NCBI GenBank assembly: GCA_937880705.1
Contig: CALGRZ010000091.1
Span: forward strand, 1-16,941
Reading direction: 5' to 3'
Origin: an uncultured Alistipes sp.
GTDB lineage: Bacteria; Bacteroidota; Bacteroidia; Bacteroidales; Rikenellaceae
DNA: 16,941 nt
In this document: positions 1 through 8,454 of the stretch, one piece after another
Layout of the letters: each line of letters starts with the position of its first letter
Numbering within the stretch: the stretch's first letter is position 1
Made by a program: the position numbers and the translations under genes
Notes under the pieces: model-generated
What the model was told of the DNA's origin: nothing
Database searches by the model: none
What the model saw: the letters and a program-made list of their open reading frames with translations, nothing else

Positions 1-662
1 ATATATGTCGGGTCACCACCTATAGCTACACTTACGGGCATACGCTTTCCGAGTCGTTTATAAGCATCATAGTGGCGTGCGCCAGTCTTATGGCGGTGCC
101 AGTGCATACCTGTCGTGTGGTCGTCAAATATTTGCATACGATACATTCCGAGGTTAGGAATGCCCGACTCAGGGTCGACGGTCGAGACCATTGGTAGGGT
201 TATAAACCTACCACCATCACATGGCCAAGATGTAAGGATAGGCAAACGGCTCAATCGTGCCTCCTCGCCTCGCCATATAACCTGCTGACACTCGCCGCGC
301 TCCTTGCTCTTGCGAGGAAACCACTTGGCTACATCGCCCAGCATAGGGAGCATCTTGAGTTTATCCCACACCGAGTCTTTGGGCGACATAACACCCTTCA
401 AAAGGTCGTCGATGCGCTTCGATATGTCGGCAAGGTCGTCCACTCCTAAAGCCATAGCAATGCGTCTATCCGAGCCCATCATATTCATCAGCACGGGGTA
501 CTCCGTGCCTGTGGACTCGAAGAGCAGTGCCTTGCCGCCACCCTCGCTCTTCGATATGCGGTCGGTGATCTCCGCAATCTCGAAGCGTGTGTCGACCTTG
601 GCGGTGATGCGCTGCAGCTCACCTGCAGCCTCCAGACGTGCTATGAACTCACGAAGTCTCAT
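1..662 (-). CDS. ubiD: UbiD-family prenylated-FMN-dependent decarboxylase (3' end outside window)
   Basis: The reading frame opens with ATG at 662 and stays open for 220 codons to the window edge, so the C-terminal part is missing. The N-terminus (MRLREFIARLEAAGELQRI) is typical of UbiD proteins. Residues 170-175 read NLGMYR, the family signature that supplies the Asn and Arg of the prenyl-FMN/metal site, followed by the histidine-rich HWHRH at 187-191. The acidic catalytic residues expected further on lie outside the window. UbiD enzymes remove a carboxylate from aromatic or alpha,beta-unsaturated acids using prFMN made by UbiX. In Bacteroidales the usual annotation is a menaquinone biosynthesis decarboxylase, but the substrate cannot be read from this fragment. 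The gene starts 7 bp after the lon stop with AAGG just before the ATG, so it is probably co-transcribed with lon. Confidence 0.85.
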   Translation of the reverse strand, partial: MRLREFIARLEAAGELQRITAKVDTRFEIAEITDRISKSEGGGKALLFESTGTEYPVLMNMMGSDRRIAMALGVDDLADISKRIDDLLKGVMSPKDSVWDKLKMLPMLGDVAKWFPRKSKERGECQQVIWRGEEARLSRLPILTSWPCDGGRFITLPMVSTVDPESGIPNLGMYRMQIFDDHTTGMHWHRHKTGARHYDAYKRLGKRMPVSVAIGGDPTY

Positions 663-669
663 CCTTGGT

Positions 670-3087
670 CTATTTCAGTGCGAGGCGCAGCACCTCGTCG
701 TTGGTCTGAACATAGTGGAACGTAAGACCCTCGACATACTCGGCCTTGATCTCCTCGATATCCTTGCGGTTCTCATCCGAGAGTATGAGCTCGGTGATGC
801 CGGCACGCTTGGCAGCAAGAATCTTCTCCTTGATGCCGCCCACGGCAGTAACCCTGCCACGCAGCGTTGTCTCGCCCGTCATGGCCACACGCTCCTTGAC
901 CTCACGGCCGGTGAAGGTCGAGGCTATAGAGGTCACCATGGTGATACCTGCCGAGGGGCCGTCCTTGGGTATTGCACCCTCGGGAACGTGTATGTTGAGG
1001 TCGTTCTCCTCAAAGAGCTTGCGGTCGATGCCCAAGGCCTCGTGGTGCGCCTTGACCCACTCGTAGGCTATGGTTGCCGACTCCTTCATCACGTCGCCCA
1101 GGTTACCCGTCAGCGTGAGCTTGCCCTTGCCGGGGGTGAGCAGCGACTCGATGTAGAGGATGTCGCCACCTACCTCGGTCCATGCCAGGCCGGTGACCAC
1201 GCCGCGCATGCCTGCGATGTCGTAGCGGTCGTTCTTGAACTTGGGCTTGCCGAGGATGGCCTCCAGGTCGGCGGCACCCAGCTCTGCGCTATACTCCTCC
1301 TCAAAGGCGATGGCCTTGGCGCGGTTGCGTGCTATCTTTGCGATGTTCTTGTCCAGACCACGCACACCCGACTCACGGGTGTAGTCCTCGATGATGCGTA
1401 CCACAGCCTCGTCGCTCAACGCGAGCTTGTCGGCCTCGATGCCGTGTGCCTCGCGCTGCTTGGCCACGAGGTGGTTCTGGGCTATGCGCACCTTGTCCTC
1501 GAGGATGTAGCCGGGGATGTTGATCATCTCCATGCGGTCGCGCAACGCTGCCGAGATGTTGGCAATGTTATTGGCCGTGGCGATGAAGAGCACCTTCGAC
1601 AGGTCGTACTCCGTGTCGAGGTAGTTATCGTGGAAGGTGGTGTTCTGCTCGGGGTCGAGGACCTCAAGTAGTGCACTTGACGGATCTCCGTGGTTCGAGC
1701 GCGACACCTTGTCTATCTCGTCGAGGATGATCACAGGGTTTGACGATCCGCAACGCTTTATAGTCTCGATGATACGACCGGGCATGGCACCGATGTAGGT
1801 GCGGCGGTGTCCGCGTATCTCCGACTCGTCGTGCAGACCACCCAGCGATATGCGGCCGAACTTGCGGCCCATGGCCTCGGCCACGGACTTACCCAGCGAT
1901 GTCTTACCCACTCCCGGAGGGCCATAGAGGCAGAGAATAGGTGACTTGAGGTCGCCCTTGAGCTTGATTACGGCAAGGTGCTCCAGCAGTCGCTCCTTGA
2001 CCTCCTCCAGTCCGAAGTGGTCCTTGTCGAGCTGCTCGCGCACAGCCTTCAGGTCGAGGCGATCCTCGGTGATCTCGTCCCAGGGCAGGTCGAGCATCAG
2101 CTGCAGGTAGTTGATCTGCACCGAGTACTCCGCCACCGACGGGTTGAGCCTCTCGAGGCGTGCCAGCTCCTTGTCGAACTGCTCGGCAGTGTGCTTCGAC
2201 CAACGCTTGCTCTTGCTCTGCTCCCTTAAACGGTCGATGTCGGCATCTACGCTGTCACCCAACTCATCCTGGATGACACGCATCTGCTGCTGGAGGTAGT
2301 AGTCGCGCTGCTGCTTGTCTATGTCGTGCTTGACCTTGTTCTGGATGTCGTTCTTCAGCTCGGCGAGCTGCTGCTCGCGGATGAGTATCTCCAGCAGACG
2401 GCGTGAGCGTGCCAGGAGGCCGGGTGCCTCGAGCAGCTGCTGACGGTCGTCGTCGCTGAGCTCCATGTTCGAGCAGATGAAGTTTACTATGGCGCGGCTC
2501 GAGTCGAGGTTCTTGATGGCGAAGGCCGCCTCCTTGGGCATCGAGGCCGAGATGTTGATGATGTTGAGTGCCACCTCGCGGATAGAGTCCACCAGTGCCA
2601 TAAACTCCACATTCTTGGCATCGGGCGTGGTGTCGTGTATGGGTGTCACCGTGGCCTTGAAGTAGGGCTGTGTGGTGATGTACTCCTTCACCTCGATCTT
2701 CTCCAGACCGGCAAGGATGACGGTGAGGTTGCCATTGGGCATCTCCAGGATCTTGAGTATGCGTGCCGAGGTGCCGACCTTGTGCATGTCGTCGGGCTGG
2801 GGGTCCTCCACCGAGCTATCCACCTGAAGCACAGCACCCAGCAGACCATCGGCGGCCTCCACGGCGCGTACCAGTGCTATGGACTTGGCGCGACCCACGG
2901 TGATAGGTGTCACCGAGCCGGGGAAGATCACCGAGCTGCGCAGTGTAAGTATGGGCAATACGTCGGGTATCTGCACCTGCTCGATGGTGTCGTCACCGCC
3001 CGAGATTATGGGTATTACCTGATGTTTGCCGTCAAAGAGTTCGGGCACGAGGCCCATCTCATCAAAGTCTTTATCTTTTTTGCTCAT
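670..3087 (-). CDS. lon: ATP-dependent Lon protease
   Basis: An 805-residue LonA protease, close to the usual family length. The order is a LON substrate-binding domain (about residues 42-245), a helical linker, an AAA+ module and a C-terminal serine protease. Walker A is GPPGVGKT at 389-396, Walker B ILDEID at 454-459, and the catalytic Ser712 sits in PKDGPSAG. Counting from the E. coli Ser-Lys spacing gives Lys755 as dyad partner, within GGIKEK. The enzyme unfolds and degrades damaged and regulatory proteins in the cytoplasm. The first ~40 residues are charged and precede the LON domain. The ATG at 3087 is supported by a TATCTTTG box 21 bp upstream. All key residues are present, so the protein should be active. 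It is the first gene of a probable lon-ubiD operon. Confidence 0.97.
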   Translation of the reverse strand: MSKKDKDFDEMGLVPELFDGKHQVIPIISGGDDTIEQVQIPDVLPILTLRSSVIFPGSVTPITVGRAKSIALVRAVEAADGLLGAVLQVDSSVEDPQPDDMHKVGTSARILKILEMPNGNLTVILAGLEKIEVKEYITTQPYFKATVTPIHDTTPDAKNVEFMALVDSIREVALNIINISASMPKEAAFAIKNLDSSRAIVNFICSNMELSDDDRQQLLEAPGLLARSRRLLEILIREQQLAELKNDIQNKVKHDIDKQQRDYYLQQQMRVIQDELGDSVDADIDRLREQSKSKRWSKHTAEQFDKELARLERLNPSVAEYSVQINYLQLMLDLPWDEITEDRLDLKAVREQLDKDHFGLEEVKERLLEHLAVIKLKGDLKSPILCLYGPPGVGKTSLGKSVAEAMGRKFGRISLGGLHDESEIRGHRRTYIGAMPGRIIETIKRCGSSNPVIILDEIDKVSRSNHGDPSSALLEVLDPEQNTTFHDNYLDTEYDLSKVLFIATANNIANISAALRDRMEMINIPGYILEDKVRIAQNHLVAKQREAHGIEADKLALSDEAVVRIIEDYTRESGVRGLDKNIAKIARNRAKAIAFEEEYSAELGAADLEAILGKPKFKNDRYDIAGMRGVVTGLAWTEVGGDILYIESLLTPGKGKLTLTGNLGDVMKESATIAYEWVKAHHEALGIDRKLFEENDLNIHVPEGAIPKDGPSAGITMVTSIASTFTGREVKERVAMTGETTLRGRVTAVGGIKEKILAAKRAGITELILSDENRKDIEEIKAEYVEGLTFHYVQTNDEVLRLALK

Positions 3088-3108
3088 ATTTCTGATTTAA
3101 GTTGCGTG

Positions 3109-3139
3109 CAAAGATATACAATTATTTCTGTGAAATAAA
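3109..3139 (-). promoter_or_regulatory. lon promoter, Bacteroidales type
   Basis: On the minus strand TATCTTTG (3116-3109) matches the Bacteroidales -7 consensus TAnnTTTG exactly. A TTTA at 3139-3136, 19 bp upstream, is a near match to the -33 box TTTG. Predicted initiation leaves a leader of roughly 15 nt before the lon ATG. No heat-shock operator was recognised. Confidence 0.65.
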
Positions 3140-3202
3140 GGGGTGGTTGTAAATTGTTGATAACTTTTTGCCAAATGAACATAAATCGGGCCATTGTGGG
3201 GG

Positions 3203-3411
3203 GATAGGACGGGTAGGAGGAGATAGGAAGAAATAGGAAGAGATAGGACGGAATAGGAAGAGATAGGAAGAGATGGGAAGAGATGGGAAGAGATAGGAAG
3301 AGATAGGAAGAGATAGGAAGAGATGGGATAGCACACTGCCACCGGCTAAATGTCAGCCGCGCTAATACCCATCAAGTCCTATTAAGTCCTATTAAGTCCT
3401 ATCGACTGCGC
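3203..3411 (-). repeat. Decameric inverted-array intergenic element, copy A1
   Basis: Read on the plus strand, 13 units containing TAGGA or TGGGA begin at 3205, 3214 and then every 10 bp to 3324; the main unit is AGGAAGAGAT. A 50-bp core follows at 3327-3376, containing GCCGCGCTAAT. Then come three units of AAGTCCTATT with TCCTA at 3377, 3387 and 3397, and finally CGACTGCGC. The two arrays share the core GATAGGA in opposite orientations, so the whole is a large imperfect palindrome. It lies in the 452-bp gap between lon and manC. No gene was found in that gap; short open frames rich in PISSYLFLSL are by-products of the repeat. The strand is given as the reading direction of the upstream gene, manC. 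Confidence 0.9.
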
Positions 3412-3415
3412 AAAA

Positions 3416-3535
3416 ATAGGAAGAAATAGGACGGAATAGGAAGAGATGGGATAGCACACCGCCACCCAATAAATGTCGGCCGCGCTAATGCCCATCAAGT
3501 CCTATCGTCTGCGCTGCGCTGCGCCACTGCGCCAC
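3416..3535 (-). repeat. Decameric inverted-array intergenic element, copy A2
   Basis: A second, shorter copy in the same orientation as A1. It has four TAGGA/TGGGA units at 3417, 3427, 3437 and 3447, a 50-bp core at 3450-3499 that differs from the A1 core at six positions, one TCCTA unit at 3500, and a GCGCTGCGCTGCGCCACTGC tail. It ends about 5 bp from the manC stop codon, so a manC transcript that is not terminated earlier would carry both copies. Confidence 0.9.
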
Positions 3536-3539
3536 ATTG

Positions 3540-4610
3540 CTAAATATGCTTGTCGCCGGTCTCGTATTTGATATCCTCGATAAAGCTCTTGATGCTGTGC
3601 TCGTCGCTCTTGGGGCATATCATCAGCACATCCTCCGTGTCGACGACGATGTAGTCCTTCAGTCCGCTGACTACGGCCACTTTGTCTTTGGGTAGGTATA
3701 TCAGTGAGTTGCGGGTGTCGTAGGTCTTTATCTGCTCGTGGCTCAGGGCGTTGGCAAAGCCATCCTTGCGCGACTGCTGATATACCGAGCCCCATGTGCC
3801 GACGTCGCTCCAGCCGAAGTCGCCGCACCTGACATAGACGTTGTCGGCCTTCTCCATGATGCCGTAGTCGATAGATATGGCCTTGCACTCGGAGAATACG
3901 CGCTCGATAGCCTCTGCCTCGCGCTCGGTGCCCAGCTCATCGACAATCGACGAGAAGAGGGCGTTGTGGTCGGGGAGGTGCTGCTCGAAGGCGCGGATGA
4001 TGTCGCGGAGCTTCCAGATGAAGATGCCGGAGTTCCACAAAAATTCGCCACACTCCAAAAAAGCCTGTGCCAGCTCGAGGCATGGTTTCTCGGTGAAGCA
4101 CTTCACGCGACTGATGCGGTCGGCCGACGAACGCTGGATGTATCCGTAGCCTGTCTCGGGGCGCGAGGGGGTGATGCCGATGGTCATCAGAGCATCCTTC
4201 TCCTGTATGAATTTTGAGCAGTCGTCGACGATGGTCAGAAACTCGTCGGTGTTGAGTATCAGGTGGTCAGCCGGTGTTACGATCATCTCGGCATCGGGGT
4301 TGCGCTTGGCTAATGTGTAGGCAGCATAGGCGATGCAGGGCGCAGTATTGCGACCGATAGGTTCGCACAACACCTGACTCTCCGCAATCTCGGGGATATG
4401 CTCCAAGACGAGTGACTTGTAGCGTTGGTTGGTTACAACGATAAAGTTCTCGTTTGGGATAATTTTGGCAAATCTCTCGTATGTATGACGGAGGAATGAA
4501 CGGCCCGTGCCCAGGATGTCCAGAAACTGCTTGGGGCGACTCTGTCTGCTCATCGGCCAAAAACGTGTGCCGATACCACCTGCCATGATTACGCAAAATC
4601 TGCTGCTCAT
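3540..4610 (-). CDS. manC: Mannose-1-phosphate guanylyltransferase
   Basis: A 356-residue enzyme that makes GDP-mannose from mannose-1-phosphate and GTP in the cytoplasm, for polysaccharide and glycoprotein sugars. The N-terminal nucleotide loop reads MAGGIGTRFWPMSRQSRPKQ at residues 9-28. Further family blocks are EPIGRNTAP (83-91), TPADH (112-116), TGYGYI (153-158), FTEKP (172-176), FLWNSGIF (190-197) and GDFGWSDVGTW (263-273). The length fits a monofunctional enzyme without the phosphomannose isomerase domain of long ManC proteins. An ATG exists 69 bp further upstream (4679), but it lies upstream of the predicted transcription start, so the ATG at 4610 was chosen. The gene stands alone, divergent from pssA and followed at once by repeat copies A2 and A1. 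Confidence 0.93.
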   Translation of the reverse strand: MSSRFCVIMAGGIGTRFWPMSRQSRPKQFLDILGTGRSFLRHTYERFAKIIPNENFIVVTNQRYKSLVLEHIPEIAESQVLCEPIGRNTAPCIAYAAYTLAKRNPDAEMIVTPADHLILNTDEFLTIVDDCSKFIQEKDALMTIGITPSRPETGYGYIQRSSADRISRVKCFTEKPCLELAQAFLECGEFLWNSGIFIWKLRDIIRAFEQHLPDHNALFSSIVDELGTEREAEAIERVFSECKAISIDYGIMEKADNVYVRCGDFGWSDVGTWGSVYQQSRKDGFANALSHEQIKTYDTRNSLIYLPKDKVAVVSGLKDYIVVDTEDVLMICPKSDEHSIKSFIEDIKYETGDKHI

Positions 4611-4643
4611 AATGGTTGTTTTTTCGGGGTTAAATTTATTAAA

Positions 4644-4676
4644 TTTACACAAAGATAAAATTTTTTTGTATCTTTG
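4644..4676 (+). promoter_or_regulatory. pssA operon promoter
   Basis: Plus-strand TATCTTTG (4669-4676) is an exact -7 box, with TTTA at 4644-4647 as a near -33 box 21 bp upstream. The leader to the pssA ATG at 4746 would be about 60 nt. This promoter overlaps the divergent manC promoter. Confidence 0.65.
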
Positions 4677-4680
4677 CAAA
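4650..4680 (-). promoter_or_regulatory. manC promoter
   Basis: Minus-strand TTTG (4680-4677), a 19-bp spacer and TATCTTTG (4657-4650) form a full match to the Bacteroidales sigma factor promoter. The leader would be about 33 nt to the ATG at 4610, which supports that start. Confidence 0.75.
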
Positions 4681-4745
4681 ATCTTTGGGTTTTATTTGCG
4701 TGAAAAATGCAAATTTTAGCTCCAAAGAGCAAATGAGTTAATACT

Positions 4746-5474
4746 ATGAATATCAGACTATTCACGTTGCCCAACATGCTCACAATGGCCAACCTTTTGG
4801 CCGGTGCTGCGGCCGTTATCGCCATTCTGGAGTACCACGCCTATGGCGTAGCCTTCGCGCTTATCATCGCCTCGGCCGTGTTTGACTTCTTCGACGGCAT
4901 GGTGGCGCGTCTGCTCAACCAGCAGTCACCGCTCGGAGTGCAGCTCGACTCGTTGGCCGATGACATCTCGTTCGGTCTGGTGCCCGCCGTGGCGATGTAT
5001 GACCTCTATGTCAACAGCTCGGCACTCTATATCGAAGCACCGTGGATGGAGCACCTCAAATACATCACGCTCATCATAGCCGCCTTCTCGGCTCTGCGCC
5101 TCGGTAAGTTCAACATCGACACCACGCAGACGACCGAGTTTGAGGGCTTGCCCACACCGGCAAATGCGCTGATGCTCATGTCGTTGGCTGTGCTGGCAGA
5201 GTGTGGTCGTGTAAGCCTCTCACAGGAGCACATACTCCTCATCGCCGTGGGTGCCTCGTTGCTGCTTGTGAGCCCCATCCGTATGTTCTCGTTCAAGTTT
5301 AAGGGCTTCGCATTGCGAGGTAACGAGTTGCGTTACTGCTTTATTGTGGCATGCCTCGCACTGATTATTTGCTGTCCCGCATACTCTGTGCTTGCAATAA
5401 TCGTTCTCTATATTGTTCTCTCGACTCTGCGTTGGGTATTTACCTCGCGTGCAGTCGATAAAAAAGGCGAGTAA
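4746..5474 (+). CDS. pssA: CDP-diacylglycerol--serine O-phosphatidyltransferase
   Basis: A 242-residue inner-membrane enzyme that makes phosphatidylserine from CDP-diacylglycerol and serine, the route to phosphatidylethanolamine. The complete CDP-alcohol phosphotransferase motif is visible: Asp47, Asp50-Gly51, Ala54-Arg55, Gly64, Asp68 and Asp72. Several hydrophobic stretches (about 15-45, 95-112, 130-150, 158-176 and 195-230) give a multi-span membrane protein. The NIRLFTLPNMLTMANLLAG start is typical of the Gram-positive/archaeal-type PssA also used by Bacteroidota. It is the first gene of a run with the porin (5 bp gap) and the transglycosylase. No phosphatidylserine decarboxylase gene is next to it here. 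Confidence 0.93.
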   Translation: MNIRLFTLPNMLTMANLLAGAAAVIAILEYHAYGVAFALIIASAVFDFFDGMVARLLNQQSPLGVQLDSLADDISFGLVPAVAMYDLYVNSSALYIEAPWMEHLKYITLIIAAFSALRLGKFNIDTTQTTEFEGLPTPANALMLMSLAVLAECGRVSLSQEHILLIAVGASLLLVSPIRMFSFKFKGFALRGNELRYCFIVACLALIICCPAYSVLAIIVLYIVLSTLRWVFTSRAVDKKGE

Positions 5475-5479
5475 AAGGG

Positions 5480-7663
5480 ATGACAAGAGGTTGGATCATA
5501 TCGGCTATGTGCTTCGTGGTGGCGTTGTTGCTGCCCGGGGTGTCGTATGCGCAGATTGATGCAGCCGCATTGGCTCGTGCCCAGCGTGAGCAGCAGTATG
5601 GCAACCAGGGCTATGGCAACCAGGGTTACGGCAATCAGGGCTATGGCAACCAGGGCTACGAGCAGGATGGTGTGCAGTATGGTCCCGACGGTATGCCTCT
5701 CGAGGGTGAGGATGCCGATACGACGGATACGAAGAAGAAGCGTGAGCGCAAACCTCTTGAGTCATACTACTTTGACGATACAACCCGCGCCCTGTACAAT
5801 TGGAAGTGGAATATAGACCGCGACTACAACCGCGTCAAGATTGAGCCACTGGATACCACGCTGGCCGATTGGCGCATCGACTATGTATTCTACCGCAAGG
5901 GTGTGGGCGACATGGCTCTCGGTGGTCTGGGTCAGTCGTCGCAGGCGGTAAACTGGTTTGACCGTCGCCAAGATCGTGACTTCACCTTTGCAAGCAGCTA
6001 CGATGCATACACGGCGCGCATCGACAACGTGCCCTTCTACAATGCCAAGCGACCCCTTACCAATATGACCTATCTGGAGTCGGGTCAGAAGCGTTACCGT
6101 GAGGAGCACTTCGAGCTTACCCACTCACAGAATATCAACCCTTCGACCTCGGCCAACGTGAGCTACAAGGCACGCAGCACGATGGGTCGTTACGACTGGC
6201 AGCGTACCAAGAACCATGTCTTGTCGGTGGGTATGGCGCATACGGGTAAGCGTTACTCGATACATGCCGCCTACATGCACAACAACATCACAACGCGCGA
6301 GAATGGTGGTGTGGTAGGCGAGTGGGCCATTGCCGATACCACCTTTGAGATGCCCTCGGGTGTACCCATGCGCCTGGCCTCGGCCGAGGCGGAAAATCAC
6401 TACCGCAACCACGCCTTCTTTGTCAAGCAGGCCATAGCCATACCCCTGCAGCGAGTTACCGAGTATGACTTCTCGCTGGCCGACCTCTCGGCCATATACT
6501 TCGGCCACCAGTTCGAGTACAACACCTGGTCGAAGGTCTATACCGACAAGCGAGCCAGCTATACCAACGAGCGTGGTGAGTATATCGACGGTAAGTGGCA
6601 GCCGGTCACCGACGAGTACTACGACGATTGGTTTATCAACCCAGTAACCACGCGCGACTCGATCTCCGAGAGGCTTATATCAAACAAGCTCTTCGTGCAG
6701 GCGCAGCCCTGGGATCGCAATGGCGTGGTGGGTACCATCGACGGCGGTATAGGCTTCGATATACACACATACTCCTACCTGCGACTGCAAGACTACGTCT
6801 CGGGTAAGATAACCAAGGATAAGCGCACGTCGTGGTACGTCTACGGCTCGACGGGCGGTAAGATTAAACGATATGTCGACTGGGGTGCTAACGTAAAGTA
6901 CTACCCCTCGGGCTATCGTGGTGGTGATCTCTCGATAGGTGCCGATGTCACCCTTCGAGCCTTCATCCGTGAACATCCCCTGATTCTCAGCGGTAAGTTC
7001 CGTCAGGAGCTCCGCTCGCCGGGCTACTGGCACGAGAATCTATTCTCAAACCACTATGCGTGGTTTAACTCCTTTGATAAGGAGTCTGAAACTCGTTTCG
7101 AGGTAAACTTCTCGGTTCCCGACTTCGCCTTGGAGGTGGGTGCCTGGCAGGGTGTCATGGGCGACATGATCTACTATGGCCCCGATAGCCGTGTGGCACA
7201 GCACTCGGGTACGGTGAGCCTCACGAGTTTGTATGCTCGCAAGGACTTCCGCTTTGCCGGAGTCCATCTCGATCACAGGGCATTGGTGCAATTCACATCC
7301 AATGAGAGTGTGCTTCCCGTACCTATGTTGAGCGCGTTCCTCTCGTACTACTACGAGTTTTGGGTCGTGCGCGACGTGTTGCGTGTGCAGATAGGCTTGG
7401 ACGGTCGTTTCAATACGGCCTACTACGCTCCGAGCTACAACCCTGCACTCTCGGCCTTCTTCAATCAGCGCGATGTCAAGGTGGGCAACTACCCATACAT
7501 CGACGCCTTTGTCTCGGCCAAGTGGAAGCGTATGCGTATCCTGCTTAAAGTGCAACACCTAAATCAGGGTCTGTTTGGCAATGGCGAGTACTTCCAGGTA
7601 GCTCGTTATCCGCTCAACCCCCGCATGTTTAAGTTTGGTATCTCGTGGTCGTTCTACGACTAA
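5480..7663 (+). CDS. Putative porin (Porin_10-like), secreted to the outer membrane
   Basis: A 727-residue exported protein. Residues 1-24 are a signal peptide (hydrophobic core about 5-20, likely cleavage at VSYA|Q). A low-complexity segment follows, with four tandem YGNQG units (residues 40-59), an acidic stretch and a basic KKKRERK. The rest is rich in alternating aromatic and polar residues, as in beta strands, and ends in ISWSFYD with an aromatic residue near the C-terminus, as expected for a BAM substrate. The body resembles the Bacteroidota putative porin family (Porin_10, PF14121); this is recognition by eye, and the cargo is unknown. It begins 5 bp after pssA with AAAGGG before the ATG, so it should be co-transcribed and translated with pssA. 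Confidence 0.75.
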   Translation: MTRGWIISAMCFVVALLLPGVSYAQIDAAALARAQREQQYGNQGYGNQGYGNQGYGNQGYEQDGVQYGPDGMPLEGEDADTTDTKKKRERKPLESYYFDDTTRALYNWKWNIDRDYNRVKIEPLDTTLADWRIDYVFYRKGVGDMALGGLGQSSQAVNWFDRRQDRDFTFASSYDAYTARIDNVPFYNAKRPLTNMTYLESGQKRYREEHFELTHSQNINPSTSANVSYKARSTMGRYDWQRTKNHVLSVGMAHTGKRYSIHAAYMHNNITTRENGGVVGEWAIADTTFEMPSGVPMRLASAEAENHYRNHAFFVKQAIAIPLQRVTEYDFSLADLSAIYFGHQFEYNTWSKVYTDKRASYTNERGEYIDGKWQPVTDEYYDDWFINPVTTRDSISERLISNKLFVQAQPWDRNGVVGTIDGGIGFDIHTYSYLRLQDYVSGKITKDKRTSWYVYGSTGGKIKRYVDWGANVKYYPSGYRGGDLSIGADVTLRAFIREHPLILSGKFRQELRSPGYWHENLFSNHYAWFNSFDKESETRFEVNFSVPDFALEVGAWQGVMGDMIYYGPDSRVAQHSGTVSLTSLYARKDFRFAGVHLDHRALVQFTSNESVLPVPMLSAFLSYYYEFWVVRDVLRVQIGLDGRFNTAYYAPSYNPALSAFFNQRDVKVGNYPYIDAFVSAKWKRMRILLKVQHLNQGLFGNGEYFQVARYPLNPRMFKFGISWSFYD
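5597..5656 (+). repeat. Four in-frame 15-bp tandem repeats in the porin gene
   Basis: Four consecutive units close to TATGGCAACCAGGGC encode YGNQG four times (residues 40-59). The third unit differs at two silent positions and the second at one. The unit length is a multiple of three, so copy-number change would keep the frame. The segment is in the mature N-terminal region, before the predicted barrel. Confidence 0.95.
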
Positions 7664-7706
7664 CGATGCGTATTGTGCCCGATAGCAGCCCACAAACTAA
7701 CCAAAT

Positions 7707-8423
7707 ATGATAAAAAGAGTATTGTTTGTGGTTCTCTCTGCCGCAGCTTTTGCGGTGTATGAATCATCACTGGGTCAGAGCACAACCCTCCAGCCCTCGA
7801 TTGTTGAGGAGCAAAGTGTTGAGGTTGTGGCAACGCCCGAAACCGAAACTGCGGAGCAAGCCGTGACGGCCGAGGCTCCGTGCGTGATCTCTCGTTTCGA
7901 CAACCTTATGCGTAAGGTGGGTGCCGAGGAGGGTCAGGATTGGCGTTTGATGAGTGCTATTGCATATAGCGAGTCGCGCTTTATTGAGGATTTAGTGTCG
8001 AAGCAGGGTGCATCGGGCATTATGCAGATACGACCCGTCGTAGCTCGTCACTTTAATATCCCCGTCGAGGATATCGACGACACGGAGACCAACATACGTC
8101 TTGCAGGTATGTTGCTCTCGGAGCTGGATACGATGCTTCGTATTCCGGCCTCTACACCTATGGAGGATCGCCTCAGCATCATCCTCGCCAGCTATAATGC
8201 CGGCATCGGCCATGTCCTCGATGCACGACGTCTGGCGCGCCATGAGGGTGCTAACCCCAACTCATGGGAGGATGTGAGCTACTACCTTAAGCTCAAGGCC
8301 GATCCCGCATACTATGAGCTCGATGTAGTGCAGTGTGGTAAGTTTACCGGCAGTGGTCAGACACTGGGCTATGTTCAGCAGGTGATGCGAAAGTATAACC
8401 ACTATTGCACTATTGCGTCGTAG
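7707..8423 (+). CDS. SLT-domain lytic transglycosylase
   Basis: A 238-residue protein with a signal peptide (about 1-24) and a linker rich in Glu, Thr and Val to residue ~58, then one transglycosylase domain to the end. Catalytic Glu89 lies in AIAYSESRF, followed by GASGIMQIRP (101-110) and ASYNAGIGHVLDA (161-173), the usual order of Slt/MltF-type motifs. These enzymes cleave the MurNAc-GlcNAc bond of peptidoglycan with formation of 1,6-anhydroMurNAc. There is no lipobox cysteine at the signal peptide end, so it should be periplasmic and soluble unless anchored otherwise. It starts 43 bp after the porin with no promoter seen in the gap, so it probably ends the pssA operon. It is too short for an additional substrate-binding domain as in MltF. 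Confidence 0.88.
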   Translation: MIKRVLFVVLSAAAFAVYESSLGQSTTLQPSIVEEQSVEVVATPETETAEQAVTAEAPCVISRFDNLMRKVGAEEGQDWRLMSAIAYSESRFIEDLVSKQGASGIMQIRPVVARHFNIPVEDIDDTETNIRLAGMLLSELDTMLRIPASTPMEDRLSIILASYNAGIGHVLDARRLARHEGANPNSWEDVSYYLKLKADPAYYELDVVQCGKFTGSGQTLGYVQQVMRKYNHYCTIAS

Positions 8424-8454
8424 TCAGATGTGATGGTGTGATAGGCCTTTAGGC

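Noticed and set aside
304..1671. Long plus-strand open frame of 455 codons opposite lon and ubiD
   Set aside because: It lies antisense to two clearly recognisable proteins, has no family resemblance, and is explained by the codon bias of the minus-strand genes.
3097..3342. Open frames encoding PISSYLFLSL-type repeats
   Set aside because: They are direct translations of the 10-bp repeat in several frames, overlap the lon promoter, and show no start signal or protein-like composition.
3203..3535. CRISPR array
   Set aside because: The units are only 10 bp and contiguous, with no unique spacers and no cas genes nearby.
4611..4679. Longer manC start at the upstream ATG (4679)
   Set aside because: It would lie upstream of the predicted transcription start, and the extra 23 residues have no family counterpart; the nucleotide-binding loop is normally close to the N-terminus.
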